DNA from: Tunicatimonas pelagia
GTDB taxonomy: Bacteria > Bacteroidota > Bacteroidia > Cytophagales > Cyclobacteriaceae
NCBI RefSeq assembly: GCF_030506325.1
Contig: NZ_CP120683.1
Location: forward strand, 868,001-932,000
DNA length: 64,000 bases
Reading direction: 5' to 3'
This document shows, in pieces, positions 27,002 to 36,254 of the stretch (position 1 is the stretch's first letter; each line of letters opens with the position of its first letter). Below the pieces are notes generated by a model. The model searched no databases. It was given only the letters and a program-made list of their open reading frames with translations, and was not told the origin of the DNA. The position numbers and the translations under genes were made by a program.

Positions 27002-29377
27002 ATGAGAAAAATTCTCCTCTCACTGTTGCCCCTGCTTGTTTGCTTGGGGTCAGCTTCTAGTATTCTCGCGCAAAAACACACCATCAGTGGCTATATTAAG
27101 GATGCTACCGACGGTGAAGTTCTGATCGGAGCCAACGTATTCGACTTGAAATCTTCTGGTGGCAGCAGCAGTAACACATTTGGATTTTACAGCCTTACTT
27201 TACCAGAAGATAGTATATCAATTGTCTACTCGTACGTAGGTTATCAGCCACAGACCGTCCGCTTACTTCTAACGCAGGATACCCTCATCAATATTGAGCT
27301 AAGCGAAAGTGCTCTATTGGATGAAATCGTGATTTCTGCGGCAGAAGCCGAAAAGATTCAAGAAGTCACTCAAATGAGCACGATCTCCGTACCGATTGAA
27401 CAGGTGAAGAACCTTCCAGCCTTCTTGGGAGAAGTAGATGTGCTCAAAACCCTACAGTTGCTACCGGGGGTGCAATCGGGTAATGAAGGAACTAGCGGAC
27501 TCTACGTTCGTGGTGGTGGCCCCGACCAAAATCTGATTCTGCTGGATGGCGTTCCCGTTTATAATGCTTCTCACCTCTTTGGGTTCTTCTCCGTTTTTAA
27601 TGCTGATGCTATCAATAACGTACAGTTGATTAAAGGTGGTTTTCCGGCTCGCTACGGCGGGCGGCTTTCGTCGGTGATTGATATTAGTATGAAAGAAGGC
27701 AACATGAAAGAATTTCACGGCGAAGGGTCGTTGGGGCTGGTTGCCGGGAAATTGACCTTGGAAGGCCCCATTGTAAAAGATAAAAGCTCCTTCATTATCT
27801 CAGGACGGCGTACCTGGATTGATGTGCTAGCTCGTCCGCTTATCAGATCCCAGACTGATGGTGAGGAGACGGTAGGCTATTACTTCTACGATCTCAACGC
27901 CAAAGTAAACCACAAGTTTTCCGACCGCGATCGACTTTACTTGAGTGCGTACCTGGGGGATGATCGCTTTTACGCTCGCACCAACTACACCAACTCCTTT
28001 GGCGGGGTTGAACTGGAAGATCGGAGTGATTCTGGCCTACAGTGGGGGAACATTACCTCGGCCTTGCGCTGGAACCATATGTTCACCCCCAAACTATTTA
28101 GCAATACCACACTTACCTACAGCCGTTATCGCTTTGATATTAGCAATGAGTACCGTAACGAGACCTTGGGCGATTCGGCTAATCAGAAGTTAGTTGATAG
28201 TGGTTTTGCCAAGTACTTATCGGGCATTGAAGACTTTGCCGCTAAAATCGATTTTGATTATCTGCCTTCGCCCAATCACTACGTACGCTTCGGAGTAAAT
28301 GCCATTCATCATACCTTTCGTCCGGGTGCACTAAACGTACGCTACGATGATGACTTTTCGGAAGATGCTTTAGATACATTGCTAGGCTCGCAGCAAACCG
28401 AGGCGATGGAGTTTGCCGCTTACGTAGAAGATGATATTGAGTTGAGTCGACGGCTGAAAGTTAATATAGGATTGCACGCTTCGGCATTTCGGGTGAACGG
28501 TGAGCTTTACACTTCATTGCAACCCCGCATTGCCGGACGCTACTTGCTCAATGAGCAACTTTCGCTTAAGGCTTCCTACGTGCAAATGGCTCAGTTTATT
28601 CATCTACTGACTAACTCCGGCATCGGCCTCCCTACCGATTTATGGGTTCCGGCTACTGACCGGGTGCGTCCCCAAACCGCTCAGCAGTGGGCACTGGGGG
28701 GAGCTTATAACTGGCGATCAGGCTACGAAATAAGTCTGGAAGGCTACTACAAAGACATGCGAAACCTGATTGAGTACCGCGAGGGGGCTGACTTTATTAA
28801 CGTAAACCAAGACTGGCAAGACAAAGTAGCCGTAGGCGATGGACGAAGCTACGGTGCCGAATTACTCATTCAAAAGAAGAAGGGGCGCACCACCGGTTGG
28901 TTAGGTTACACGCTCTCTTGGACGGACCGCCAGTTCGATGATCTAAACTTCGGCGAACGCTTTCCTTATAAATACGATCGGCGGCATGACTTAGGAATTG
29001 CCGTAGTGCATGAGTGGCGGAAAAACATTGATGTATCGGCCACGTGGGTATACGGTAGTGGTAATGCCATTACCATGCCCACGGCAATTTACAGTGGTAG
29101 AGGCGATTCGTTTTTTGGGAATAACATTTATGACTACGGAGAACGCAACAGTTACCGAATGCGAGCCTTTCATCGGTTAGATGCTAGTATCACATTTCGT
29201 AAGAAAACCCGTTGGGGCGAGCGGGCCTGGGTTTTGGGAGTATATAATGCGTACAGCCGACGCAATCCATTCTACCTGTACCTGGACGAAAGCTCTAATC
29301 CCAGCCGGGAAAGCCAGTTTAGACAAGTAAGCCTGTTTCCTATTATTCCTTCTATCAGCTACCGCTTTAATTTCTAA
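27002..29377 (+). CDS. TonB-dependent receptor with carboxypeptidase-like domain
   Basis: 791 residues. A signal peptide (1-23) is followed by a CarboxypepD_reg-like domain (about 25-105, ISGYIKDATDGEVLIGANVF), the plug (about 120-225, with LPGVQSG, GLYVRGGGPDQNLILLDGVP, FGFFSVFNADAI) and the barrel, which ends in a terminal Phe (IIPSISYRFNF). Unlike the SusC-like protein it lacks the VVVGYG-type signature and an STN domain. It imports a substrate that cannot be told from sequence and is followed within 5 bases by a DUF4249 gene, a common partner. Confidence 0.93.
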   Translation: MRKILLSLLPLLVCLGSASSILAQKHTISGYIKDATDGEVLIGANVFDLKSSGGSSSNTFGFYSLTLPEDSISIVYSYVGYQPQTVRLLLTQDTLINIELSESALLDEIVISAAEAEKIQEVTQMSTISVPIEQVKNLPAFLGEVDVLKTLQLLPGVQSGNEGTSGLYVRGGGPDQNLILLDGVPVYNASHLFGFFSVFNADAINNVQLIKGGFPARYGGRLSSVIDISMKEGNMKEFHGEGSLGLVAGKLTLEGPIVKDKSSFIISGRRTWIDVLARPLIRSQTDGEETVGYYFYDLNAKVNHKFSDRDRLYLSAYLGDDRFYARTNYTNSFGGVELEDRSDSGLQWGNITSALRWNHMFTPKLFSNTTLTYSRYRFDISNEYRNETLGDSANQKLVDSGFAKYLSGIEDFAAKIDFDYLPSPNHYVRFGVNAIHHTFRPGALNVRYDDDFSEDALDTLLGSQQTEAMEFAAYVEDDIELSRRLKVNIGLHASAFRVNGELYTSLQPRIAGRYLLNEQLSLKASYVQMAQFIHLLTNSGIGLPTDLWVPATDRVRPQTAQQWALGGAYNWRSGYEISLEGYYKDMRNLIEYREGADFINVNQDWQDKVAVGDGRSYGAELLIQKKKGRTTGWLGYTLSWTDRQFDDLNFGERFPYKYDRRHDLGIAVVHEWRKNIDVSATWVYGSGNAITMPTAIYSGRGDSFFGNNIYDYGERNSYRMRAFHRLDASITFRKKTRWGERAWVLGVYNAYSRRNPFYLYLDESSNPSRESQFRQVSLFPIIPSISYRFNF

Positions 29378-29382
29378 TCACT

Positions 29383-30384
29383 ATGAAGTACGCAATAAAT
29401 CTCTTCTGGCTAACATTATTTGGGCTTGGTGCCTGCGAAACAGTGGTTGATGTGGATATTCCACGAGAGGCTCCTAAACTGGTAGTTAACTCCTTCATTG
29501 GTGTTGATATGCCAGTAGTAGTGACCGTAAGCCAGAGCAAATTTGTTCTCAGCAACGAACCTCTTCAAGTAGTTTCGGGTGCTGAAGTAGTATTGCTAGA
29601 AGACGAACAAGTAGTGGCTACGTTAGCAGAAACACATCCCAATGATAATACTATAAATGCCGCCACAGGATTTTATGCTACCGAATTTGCCCCCTCGGCT
29701 GGACGGTCATATACATTACGAGTAAGTAAATCAGGATTTGAATCAGTGGAGGCTACCGCTCTTATTACTTCTCCTATTTCAATTACAAATTTGCGATACG
29801 ATACAACCACTACTACTTACGAGCAATTTGATGAAAGTACCGGTAATTTCACGACTGTCCAGGAACTGTCACTAAACCAAGTATGGCTAGGTATTGACGA
29901 CCCTGGCGACGAAGAAAACTTCTATGAGGTTTTAGTGCAGCGCTATAGCATTAGTTACAATTTTGAACAAGATGATGAGGGCAACTTTGTCATTACTGAC
30001 ACCTTCCGCATTCTGTCACCCATCCCTTTAGTGAGTGACGATCCTGTAGTAAACGATAACGATGACTTTTTTGGAGATGATGATGGATCCTCGAGCAATG
30101 GGGTCTTTATGTTTTCTGATGAGATATTTAATGGCCGCCTTTATACCTTTAATTTCAATGTAAACCAAACGTTTGGTTTTGGACAGGAGCAAGAGTCAGA
30201 ATATTTTATCACCCTACGTACGCTTAGTGAGGCTCAGTATCGCTATATTCTCTCGGCAAGCCTTCAGCAGGAAACCGAAGCTAACCCGTTTGCTGAGCCC
30301 GTACCGGTCTTCAATAATGTTCAGGGAGGATACGGTATCTTTGTGGGCTACAGTGCTGATGTAGATACAGTGGTGGTAGAGTAG
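29383..30384 (+). CDS. DUF4249 domain-containing lipoprotein
   Basis: 333 residues. The lipoprotein signal ends LFGLGACETVVDVDIP, with lipidated Cys at about residue 19; ETVVDVDIPREAPKLVVNSF is the family opening. It is beta-rich with low-complexity acidic stretches (DDPVVNDNDDFFGDDDG). DUF4249 proteins usually follow a TonB-dependent receptor, as here, and are thought to act as its surface partner. Start ATG lies 5 bases after the receptor stop. Confidence 0.9.
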   Translation: MKYAINLFWLTLFGLGACETVVDVDIPREAPKLVVNSFIGVDMPVVVTVSQSKFVLSNEPLQVVSGAEVVLLEDEQVVATLAETHPNDNTINAATGFYATEFAPSAGRSYTLRVSKSGFESVEATALITSPISITNLRYDTTTTTYEQFDESTGNFTTVQELSLNQVWLGIDDPGDEENFYEVLVQRYSISYNFEQDDEGNFVITDTFRILSPIPLVSDDPVVNDNDDFFGDDDGSSSNGVFMFSDEIFNGRLYTFNFNVNQTFGFGQEQESEYFITLRTLSEAQYRYILSASLQQETEANPFAEPVPVFNNVQGGYGIFVGYSADVDTVVVE

Positions 30385-30500
30385 GTGTTCAGGTGTTCAG
30401 GCGATTTCCGCGCAATGTTCAGAATTACGGAGTTATAACCCGAACAGTTCAGAACCTTGGGCTGGGAAACATGAACACATTAAAACACGAACACTTTTTT
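30385..30500 (+). terminator. Long imperfect stem with T-run after the DUF4249 gene
   Basis: GTGTTC (30385-30390, repeated nearby as GTGTTCAG) can pair with GAACAC (30489-30494), which is directly followed by TTTTTT. Several further GAACA/TGTTC words lie between. It is the only structure between the DUF4249 gene and the next ORF. Confidence 0.5.
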
Positions 30501-30559
30501 ATTTTTCACCGTTTTTAGTAAATTCGCAGCCTGTTTTAAAACTAAGAAATAGAATCGTC

Positions 30560-30955
30560 ATGGCCGTTACCCGATTAGAACGCAAAGGATTACGTAATAA
30601 AGCCCGCGCTAAAGCTCGTAAGCAGCGCATTAAAGAATTAAGTAAGCAGCCTCCCATTAAGAACATAGACGTTGAAGCGATCAAGGAAGAGTTTGCCAAA
30701 AAATCAGGTAAGCCTGTAGCTAAGAAAGAGAAAACACCAGCGGTAGAGGAAGCTAAAGCCGAAGCTGCCCCGACTGAAGAAGTTAAGGAAGAAGCACCAA
30801 CTGAAGAGGCCACCGCTGCTACTGAGAAGGAAGAGAGTGCAACTTTAGCTAGTGAGCCCCAAGCTGAACTAAAAGAACCAGCAAAAGCCTCTCGCGAAGA
30901 TGCTGAAGCAGTAGAAGAGAAGATTGAGGAAGAAGGTTCTGAAGAGAAAGCGTAG
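30560..30955 (+). CDS. Small protein with basic head and acidic Ala/Glu-rich tail
   Basis: 131 residues. The first 60 are strongly basic (RLERKGLRNKARAKARKQRI); the rest is a low-complexity Glu/Ala/Lys/Pro tail. There is no signal peptide or membrane segment. The charge pattern resembles nucleic-acid- or ribosome-associated disordered proteins. It is not recognised as a named family; the codons look normal and the frame is clean, so it is likely real. Confidence 0.6.
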   Translation: MAVTRLERKGLRNKARAKARKQRIKELSKQPPIKNIDVEAIKEEFAKKSGKPVAKKEKTPAVEEAKAEAAPTEEVKEEAPTEEATAATEKEESATLASEPQAELKEPAKASREDAEAVEEKIEEEGSEEKA

Positions 30956-31873
30956 CCTATCTACTTAGAATTTATTTTAGTAAGCCCACTAACAGGGTTA
31001 GTGGATCGGTCAGGCTACGCCACCACCGTGCCAATCAATATCTACCGCAAGATTTGGTCAAATAGCTATCTTCCAATAAAGAATGTATTTAATTTTCGCA
31101 GCTCTGCGAAATTACTTCCACCACTAAGCTTGGTATTAGCATCAATCAGCGTAGCATAAAATATGCTGTCGGCTCTTCGCTATGGTAGCAAACGGTAGTG
31201 TCATTTTTATATCTTTTTCTGCACAGCAGTTGGGATGGTGGAATAAAAATACCGTTTCCTCCTCAGTGGCAGGGCAAGTACATACTTCGGGGCAGCCCCC
31301 CCTTTTCACTTTCTTCTGGTTTCGTTTTAGCTTACCTGACTAACGAGGGAGAGTAAAGGTGTGAAGCACAGACTCTAAGTATAGGCTACTCATGCGCGGT
31401 GGATAGTAGTTCTATGATAACGTAGCTGCTATCGTTTACGACAATCACCGACCGATTAAGGAGCCGACGTTTTACCTCACGGGAAGCTAGTATAAAAAAA
31501 AGAAGTTCAGACACATTGACATTGAGACCAGCCTACATACAACAACAGTATGACACTGGTTGGGTGTAAACCACTACGCTATGCTTGGTAAATTCCCGCC
31601 TCCAAAATGCTAAAGTCGAGTTAAGAAACAGAACCGCATAAATCATGAAATGATTGAGTAAAAATAAGTGGTCAAGACTTACGAAGTTTGGATCAGGAGT
31701 GGTAACCGGTATCAATGTGTCAGAAACTTCGGAAGCCTCCGGCGAAGCCCCCAATGACCACATGCAACCATTTAGAACTAAATAATTCTCGTTTACTTAC
31801 CAAGCTTTACCTACTTTCGTCATGTCTACGGTGTATTGCTCAATAATCAAATCATATTACATCTAAAATTACC
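30956..31873. other. 918-base region without a convincing gene
   Basis: Structures seen: an 8-bp hairpin CCACTAAC-AGG-GTTAGTGG (30986-31004) just after the preceding gene; a tight perfect hairpin TTTCGCAG-CT-CTGCGAAA (31094-31111); and AGCATA/TATGCT nearby. A 76-codon open frame on the minus strand (31533-31763) has no recognisable content. It may be degraded sequence or house an RNA. Confidence 0.4.
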
Positions 31874-32986
31874 ATGTTAGACCTAAGCACCATTATCTCT
31901 CCTACCCTGCTATTAAACGAACAAAAATGCCAAGCAAATCTCAAAAAGCTGACTCAGCAAGCGAAAAAGCATAATATTCAGCTAGCCCCTCACTTTAAAA
32001 CTCACCAATCAGCCCAAGTGAGCCAGTGGTTTCGGGACTACGGAGTGCAAGCTATTACTGTGACTTCGATAAAAATGGCTCGCTACTTTGCTAAGCATGG
32101 TTGGGACGATATTACGATTGCCATGCCAATTAATATCCGGGAGATTGAGGCAATTAACTCCTTAGCCTCTCAAATTCGACTAACGGTATTTGTAAATAGT
32201 ATGGAAACCGCCCGCTTTCTGCACCAGCGGGTTACAGCACCGCTGCCGTTTTGCGTGGAAGTGGACACCGGCTACCACCGCTCAGGCGTGATTAGCGATA
32301 ATACCGAAGAAATCCGGGCGATTTTAGCCACAGCGCAAGACTCTCAGCTTCAGTTCACGGGATTTTATTCCCACGCCGGCCATACCTACGAGGCTACTAC
32401 GCATCAGGAAGTTGAGCGCGTTCATCAGGAAACACTGCAACAATTGAATCAGCTAAAAGAAACATTTCGGCCAGCATACCCTGACTTACAGCTTTCGTTA
32501 GGTGATACCCCTTCGTGTAGTCTGATGGATGATTTTACGGGGATTGACATCATCCGACCTGGCAATTTTGTGTACTATGATCTTACCCAGCATTTTGTAG
32601 GCTCTAATTCGGTAGCGGAGATTGCAGTTTGCTTAGCCGCTCCGGTAGTTTCGGTACATCCCGAGCGAAATGAGGTGGTTACTCATAGTGGCTGGGCACA
32701 TCTAGGTAAAGATTCGCTTACCGACAAAGTAGAAAAATCCTGGTACGGCTACGTAGTCACTCTTACTGAATCGGGCTGGTCAGCACCTATTGAGGGAGCG
32801 TATGTTGCCAAGCTATCTCAAGAGCACGGAACCCTTTATTTACCGGATGAGTATTTGGAAAAGGTAGCAGTGGGTGACTTACTCGGCATCCTTCCTGTTC
32901 ATGCTTGCGCTACCGTGGTAATGATGGGCGAATTGACCACGTTTTCCGGTGAGATGATTAAAACAATGTCCGTGCAAGCAGTCTAG
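31874..32986 (+). CDS. D-threonine aldolase / D-serine dehydratase-like PLP enzyme
   Basis: 370 residues. The alanine-racemase-type N-terminal barrel contains the PLP lysine in APHFKTHQ (about residue 41), then VEVDTGYHRSGV and GFYSHAGHTYE. The C-terminal D-serine-dehydratase-like domain has VVTHSGWAHLGKDS and the metal ligands His and Cys in PVHACATVVMMGE. The family cleaves D-threonine to glycine and acetaldehyde or deaminates D-serine. It ends 2 bases before the convergent UMP kinase gene. Confidence 0.88.
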   Translation: MLDLSTIISPTLLLNEQKCQANLKKLTQQAKKHNIQLAPHFKTHQSAQVSQWFRDYGVQAITVTSIKMARYFAKHGWDDITIAMPINIREIEAINSLASQIRLTVFVNSMETARFLHQRVTAPLPFCVEVDTGYHRSGVISDNTEEIRAILATAQDSQLQFTGFYSHAGHTYEATTHQEVERVHQETLQQLNQLKETFRPAYPDLQLSLGDTPSCSLMDDFTGIDIIRPGNFVYYDLTQHFVGSNSVAEIAVCLAAPVVSVHPERNEVVTHSGWAHLGKDSLTDKVEKSWYGYVVTLTESGWSAPIEGAYVAKLSQEHGTLYLPDEYLEKVAVGDLLGILPVHACATVVMMGELTTFSGEMIKTMSVQAV

Positions 32987-32988
32987 TG

Positions 32989-33675
32989 CTACGTGCTCTG
33001 AATAACCGTTCCCTGAAAATGATCTCCCGATAAGAAAGCCTTCATATTGTCAATCTTTTTTCCGTTCAGGATAACTACCGTTAAAGCCAGCTCTTCGGCT
33101 TTCTTACTAGCGATAGGGTCAAAGGGAGCTGATAGACCGGGAGTCCACTCACTGCCAACAATCTTGCGGAAGTCTGCCCAGTTAATTTGTTCAAAGCGTT
33201 GGGCATCCGGGTTCTCTCGTGGATCTTCGGAGTAAACATAATCGATATTTGATAGATTCAACACCGTTTTGGCTTGATAGCGTTGCGCTAGCAGTACGGC
33301 AATATAGTCGGTACTCCAACCGGGTTTCCAGCCCGCTCCTACCAAAATGGGTTCGGCAAAGTCGGGCAAAGATATATCAAAGTCTTTAGCAATAATAGGG
33401 TGCGCTTGTTCCTTAAAAATGGTTCGCAGCAAATGAGCGTTTAGGCGCGTAGCGTGAATACCCAACCAATCCCGCTCTTCATCGTCTACCCCACTTACAT
33501 ACTCGGCAGCAGTTTGGTAGTTCCGAGCTGTTTTTCCTCCGCCAACAGTTAGAATAAAACGATCGCCCTGAGCAATACGCTGATGAATAAATTCTTTAAA
33601 CTGAATGAGATACGCCGTATCTATTGCGCCCGGAACTACAATAGAGCCGCCCAGGGAGAGTACGTAAAGTGCCAT
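32989..33675 (-). CDS. UMP kinase of the archaeal type (amino acid kinase family)
   Basis: 228 residues. Amino acid kinase fold: LSLGGSIVVPG (phosphate binding), LTVGGGKTARNYQ, GIHATRLNAHLL, GWKPGWSTDYIAVLLAQ, NLSNIDYVYSEDP, and the C-terminal DPIASKKAEELALTVVILNG. The pattern fits the archaeal UMP kinase subfamily better than the usual bacterial PyrH. It phosphorylates UMP to UDP. A conventional pyrH may exist elsewhere. It precedes the phosphodiesterase-like gene convergent order: on the minus strand it follows it by 6 bases, so the two are probably cotranscribed. Confidence 0.8.
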   Translation of the reverse strand: MALYVLSLGGSIVVPGAIDTAYLIQFKEFIHQRIAQGDRFILTVGGGKTARNYQTAAEYVSGVDDEERDWLGIHATRLNAHLLRTIFKEQAHPIIAKDFDISLPDFAEPILVGAGWKPGWSTDYIAVLLAQRYQAKTVLNLSNIDYVYSEDPRENPDAQRFEQINWADFRKIVGSEWTPGLSAPFDPIASKKAEELALTVVILNGKKIDNMKAFLSGDHFQGTVIQST

Positions 33676-33681
33676 GTTTGG

Positions 33682-34185
33682 TTAGTTTGACTTAGAACCG
33701 AGTTCAATCGCTTCTAACTCGCTAATCAACCCATTGTTTAACTGAAACCGCAAAATAGTCCGCACTCGGTGAAACCCTTGCCGCCCAGCTGCACCCGGAT
33801 TCAGGCAAAGCATATTATCTCGCTCAGCATCTTTCATAACTTTTAGGATATGAGAGTGCCCACAGATGAATAAATCAGCTCGTCGCTCGGCCAATACTTT
33901 TCTTACCCTCGGATTGTACTTAGGTGGATAACCGCCGATGTGAGTCATCCAAACAGTTAAACCTTCCCGCACTAGCCAACAGTCCATTGGCAGCTCCTGC
34001 CGAAGTTCACCGTTATCAATATTTCCGAATACCGCTTGAGTAGGTTTAAATGCACGCAGTTCGTCTAAAATATTTCCTGAGCCAACATCCCCCGCGTGCC
34101 AGATTTCATCACAGCCAGCGAAGTGGGTAAAAACCTGCGGATCGAGGTAGCCGTGCGTATCGGAAAGTAGCCCAACTTTTAGCAT
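33682..34185 (-). CDS. YfcE/MJ0936-type metallophosphoesterase
   Basis: 167 residues. Calcineurin-like motifs: LLSDTHGYLD, HAGDVGSG, GNID, THIGGYPP, CGHSHIL and NPGAAG. These residues bind two metal ions. The family acts on cyclic nucleotides or phosphodiesters in vitro; the physiological substrate is unknown. Cytoplasmic. Confidence 0.92.
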   Translation of the reverse strand: MLKVGLLSDTHGYLDPQVFTHFAGCDEIWHAGDVGSGNILDELRAFKPTQAVFGNIDNGELRQELPMDCWLVREGLTVWMTHIGGYPPKYNPRVRKVLAERRADLFICGHSHILKVMKDAERDNMLCLNPGAAGRQGFHRVRTILRFQLNNGLISELEAIELGSKSN

Positions 34186-34229
34186 AGAATAGGTTAAGAC
34201 AAAAAAGCAATGTAGTGCTGGCTGTAGCT

Positions 34230-34757
34230 CTAAAAGAGTTGCTGATACAAATCAGCAATGTGCCGCTCTGTTTTGGTGGGGGCAGACATGTTTGTTGAAT
34301 GCTCCTTGGCTTTAAACTGAAATGATACATCTTTCGCCGTAAGGAGCTTCAGGAATTCTTCGTAGCGCATTTTCGCCGAATATCTCACATGATATTTACT
34401 TTTTCCGCTATCGGCGTAAAGCTTTTGTACTTCTTCTAGAGAAACCACTTCCTCCGTTTGGAACCCCGCTTCTGTGGCAGTAAGATCACGAAAGGTATCG
34501 GGTAGAAGTAGACTAAAATTGCAGGTAACCAGAGAGTCAGGTGAAAAATTAGAGCGATAAACGAAATCAACTTCTGCTTTTTCTTGAGAAGAAGAGAATG
34601 TAAGTGGCTTGATGTAATACTGCATTACTCCTCCTTCTCTCAAAAACGATTCGTATAGTTTTCCCGCTCGCCCTCCGCTCGATGCGGGTCTAACCCCCAT
34701 ACAACCGGATAGCCCAATAAGTAAAATAACGACAACTGAAAAAGAAATCTTCTTCAA
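34230..34757 (-). CDS. Hypothetical lipoprotein
   Basis: 175 residues. The lipoprotein signal MKKISFSVVVILLIGLSGC gives lipidated Cys19. The mature part is mixed alpha/beta with no recognised domain. It overlaps the upstream gene's end by 4 bases (34754-34757), so the pair is translationally coupled. Not recognised as a named family. Confidence 0.65.
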   Translation of the reverse strand: MKKISFSVVVILLIGLSGCMGVRPASSGGRAGKLYESFLREGGVMQYYIKPLTFSSSQEKAEVDFVYRSNFSPDSLVTCNFSLLLPDTFRDLTATEAGFQTEEVVSLEEVQKLYADSGKSKYHVRYSAKMRYEEFLKLLTAKDVSFQFKAKEHSTNMSAPTKTERHIADLYQQLF

Positions 34758-35272
34758 CGTAAAGAAAGTTTTTGTTCAATAAATGATTGCCCCCAAAATT
34801 GCCGATGCACCAAACCAGAATCAGCGGTAACCACGTTAATCATTACTGGTATTTTTTCAGTAGGCGTACTGTAAACCGTACTTACCACAAACCGCCGATC
34901 GGGTAGCCGACGAAGGTATTGGTACAACGTTACCTTATCCAGAGCGATGGCATCTTGCTCAAGTAAAGCTCCATTGTGGCCACTGTCTAAAATAAGCTGG
35001 TCGACCGTTTCAGGCGAAAACTCTTCCATAAGAATAGATATATACGCTTGGTAGTCCGATGATTCAATATACTTAGAAAGGGGAGCGTCTGTTCTGGGAA
35101 CTGGGGTAACGGTTTCGTAAAAATTGAGTACCGCAGGTTCAATTGTTGCATTTCTCTCTTGCTCTGACAACTGCCAGTGCTGACTAGCTGCAAACGGAAC
35201 CGAAGAGGTAGATGACTGACACTGAAAAAAAATTGAGGAAATAGCGAAAAAGAAGAGGAAGCGATAGTACAT
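34754..35272 (-). CDS. Hypothetical secreted or lipid-anchored protein
   Basis: 172 residues from the ATG at 35272, which begins MYYRFLFFFAISSIFFQC; the open frame reaches 35311 but that would cover the terminator of the TRL gene. The Cys at residue 18 is preceded by FFQ, a poor lipobox, so anchoring is uncertain. No domain recognised. It overlaps the next gene by 4 bases. Confidence 0.6.
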   Translation of the reverse strand: MYYRFLFFFAISSIFFQCQSSTSSVPFAASQHWQLSEQERNATIEPAVLNFYETVTPVPRTDAPLSKYIESSDYQAYISILMEEFSPETVDQLILDSGHNGALLEQDAIALDKVTLYQYLRRLPDRRFVVSTVYSTPTEKIPVMINVVTADSGLVHRQFWGQSFIEQKLSLR

Positions 35273-35289
35273 AATGTAAACTAAAAGAA

Positions 35290-35319
35290 AAGCACTGTCA
35301 TTATCAAACAACAGTGCTT
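35290..35319 (-). terminator. Terminator after the TRL-like gene
   Basis: Perfect 9-bp stem AAGCACTGT/ACAGTGCTT (35290-35298 and 35311-35319). On the minus strand it is followed by TTCTTTTAG. It lies 18 bases past the TRL-like stop. Confidence 0.75.
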
Positions 35320-35337
35320 ATATAACTTTGCTGGATA

Positions 35338-35622
35338 CTATTCGCCAGTAACGATAGTTTCGTAAGTTACTACAATACCAAGAATACTGGTGCTCTTAAC
35401 ATCTACAGTAGATATTTTGGTAATTCCTCCATTTCTGGCAGCCGACTGAATACTAGCATCCTGACCGAAGAAGAGAAACTGCAAAAACCCGGTGGCTTTA
35501 GCGGTACCAACTTTGCTTCCCACAGGGTTGCTAGTAGCAGCCACGGGCATGGTAAGCGCGCAGCTACTCAAGAAGGTAGCTACCGTAAGTGAAAAGGCGA
35601 TAGTTCTGAATACTTTTTTCAT
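35338..35622 (-). CDS. TRL-like family lipoprotein
   Basis: 94 residues from the ATG at 35622; a TTG three codons upstream is an inferior start. The lipoprotein signal MKKVFRTIAFSLTVATFLSSC is followed by the family core: PVAATSNPVGSKVGTAKA, FLFFGQDASIQSAARNGGITKISTVD and ILGIVVTYETIVTGE. TRL-like proteins are small surface lipoproteins of unknown role, first noted near tRNA loci in other bacteria. Confidence 0.85.
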   Translation of the reverse strand: MKKVFRTIAFSLTVATFLSSCALTMPVAATSNPVGSKVGTAKATGFLQFLFFGQDASIQSAARNGGITKISTVDVKSTSILGIVVTYETIVTGE

Positions 35623-35865
35623 AGATAACAATTTAAGTATGAATATTATTTGTATGGCACAAACTTCAAAACAATTATTTTTATAATCTACCGATTTACA
35701 AATAATTTTAGCCTTATTTTATTTCATAACATACATGTAAAATATCAATAAATTCTTATTAATTTATTCTGAAATTATCAAAAAATACCCTCTCTAGGGT
35801 TAGGTTTTTTGCCTTTTACAACTATTTATTACTAAAAGCAGTCTTTCTATAAACTGTCGGTCACT
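35623..35865. other. Divergent AT-rich promoter region
   Basis: 243 bases, very AT-rich, between the TRL-like gene (minus) and the lipoprotein series (plus). No ORF or strong hairpin was seen. Confidence 0.4.
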
Positions 35866-36240
35866 GTGGAAAAGTTAGGTAGCGTATTAGTTGTGTTGAT
35901 TTTAGTTATGGCTTGTTCGGAAGAACCTGACTCCAACTTTATTCAGGTTATTAACCAAACTGGGCAACCTATTGACGAAGTAATTTTATACGTTGATAAC
36001 TCGCCGTTCTTTAGATCTCTAGCTCCTGGTGATACTACTAATTACCGATACTATCCACATGATATTCTCGCTGAACCAGCACTATCAGTTAAAATTAGTA
36101 ACGATACTTTGTACACCCACTTCTATTCTATATCCAAAATAGCCCATATAGATTTCGGCCCACCCTTACCCCGGGGAAGACACACGTTCGCAATAGCTAT
36201 TGACACGACGAGAGAAGGTACCACTATTCAGTTTAATTAG
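35866..36240 (+). CDS. Small lipoprotein, paralogue of the protein at 36706-37095
   Basis: 124 residues, GTG start. The lipoprotein signal ends VLILVMACSEE. The mature part reads as a short beta protein: FIQVINQTGQPIDEVILYV, RSLAPGDTT, then VKISNDT. The same phrases recur in the gene two places downstream (FVRVVNSSNTTFDE, GALAPGST, IRLGNDT), so the two are paralogues. Not a named family. Confidence 0.7.
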   Translation: MEKLGSVLVVLILVMACSEEPDSNFIQVINQTGQPIDEVILYVDNSPFFRSLAPGDTTNYRYYPHDILAEPALSVKISNDTLYTHFYSISKIAHIDFGPPLPRGRHTFAIAIDTTREGTTIQFN

Positions 36241-36254
36241 TGAAGCAGACTATA

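Noticed and set aside
31533-31763. 76-codon minus-strand open frame
   Set aside because: No domain, no clear start signal, odd Cys-rich end; not supported as a gene.
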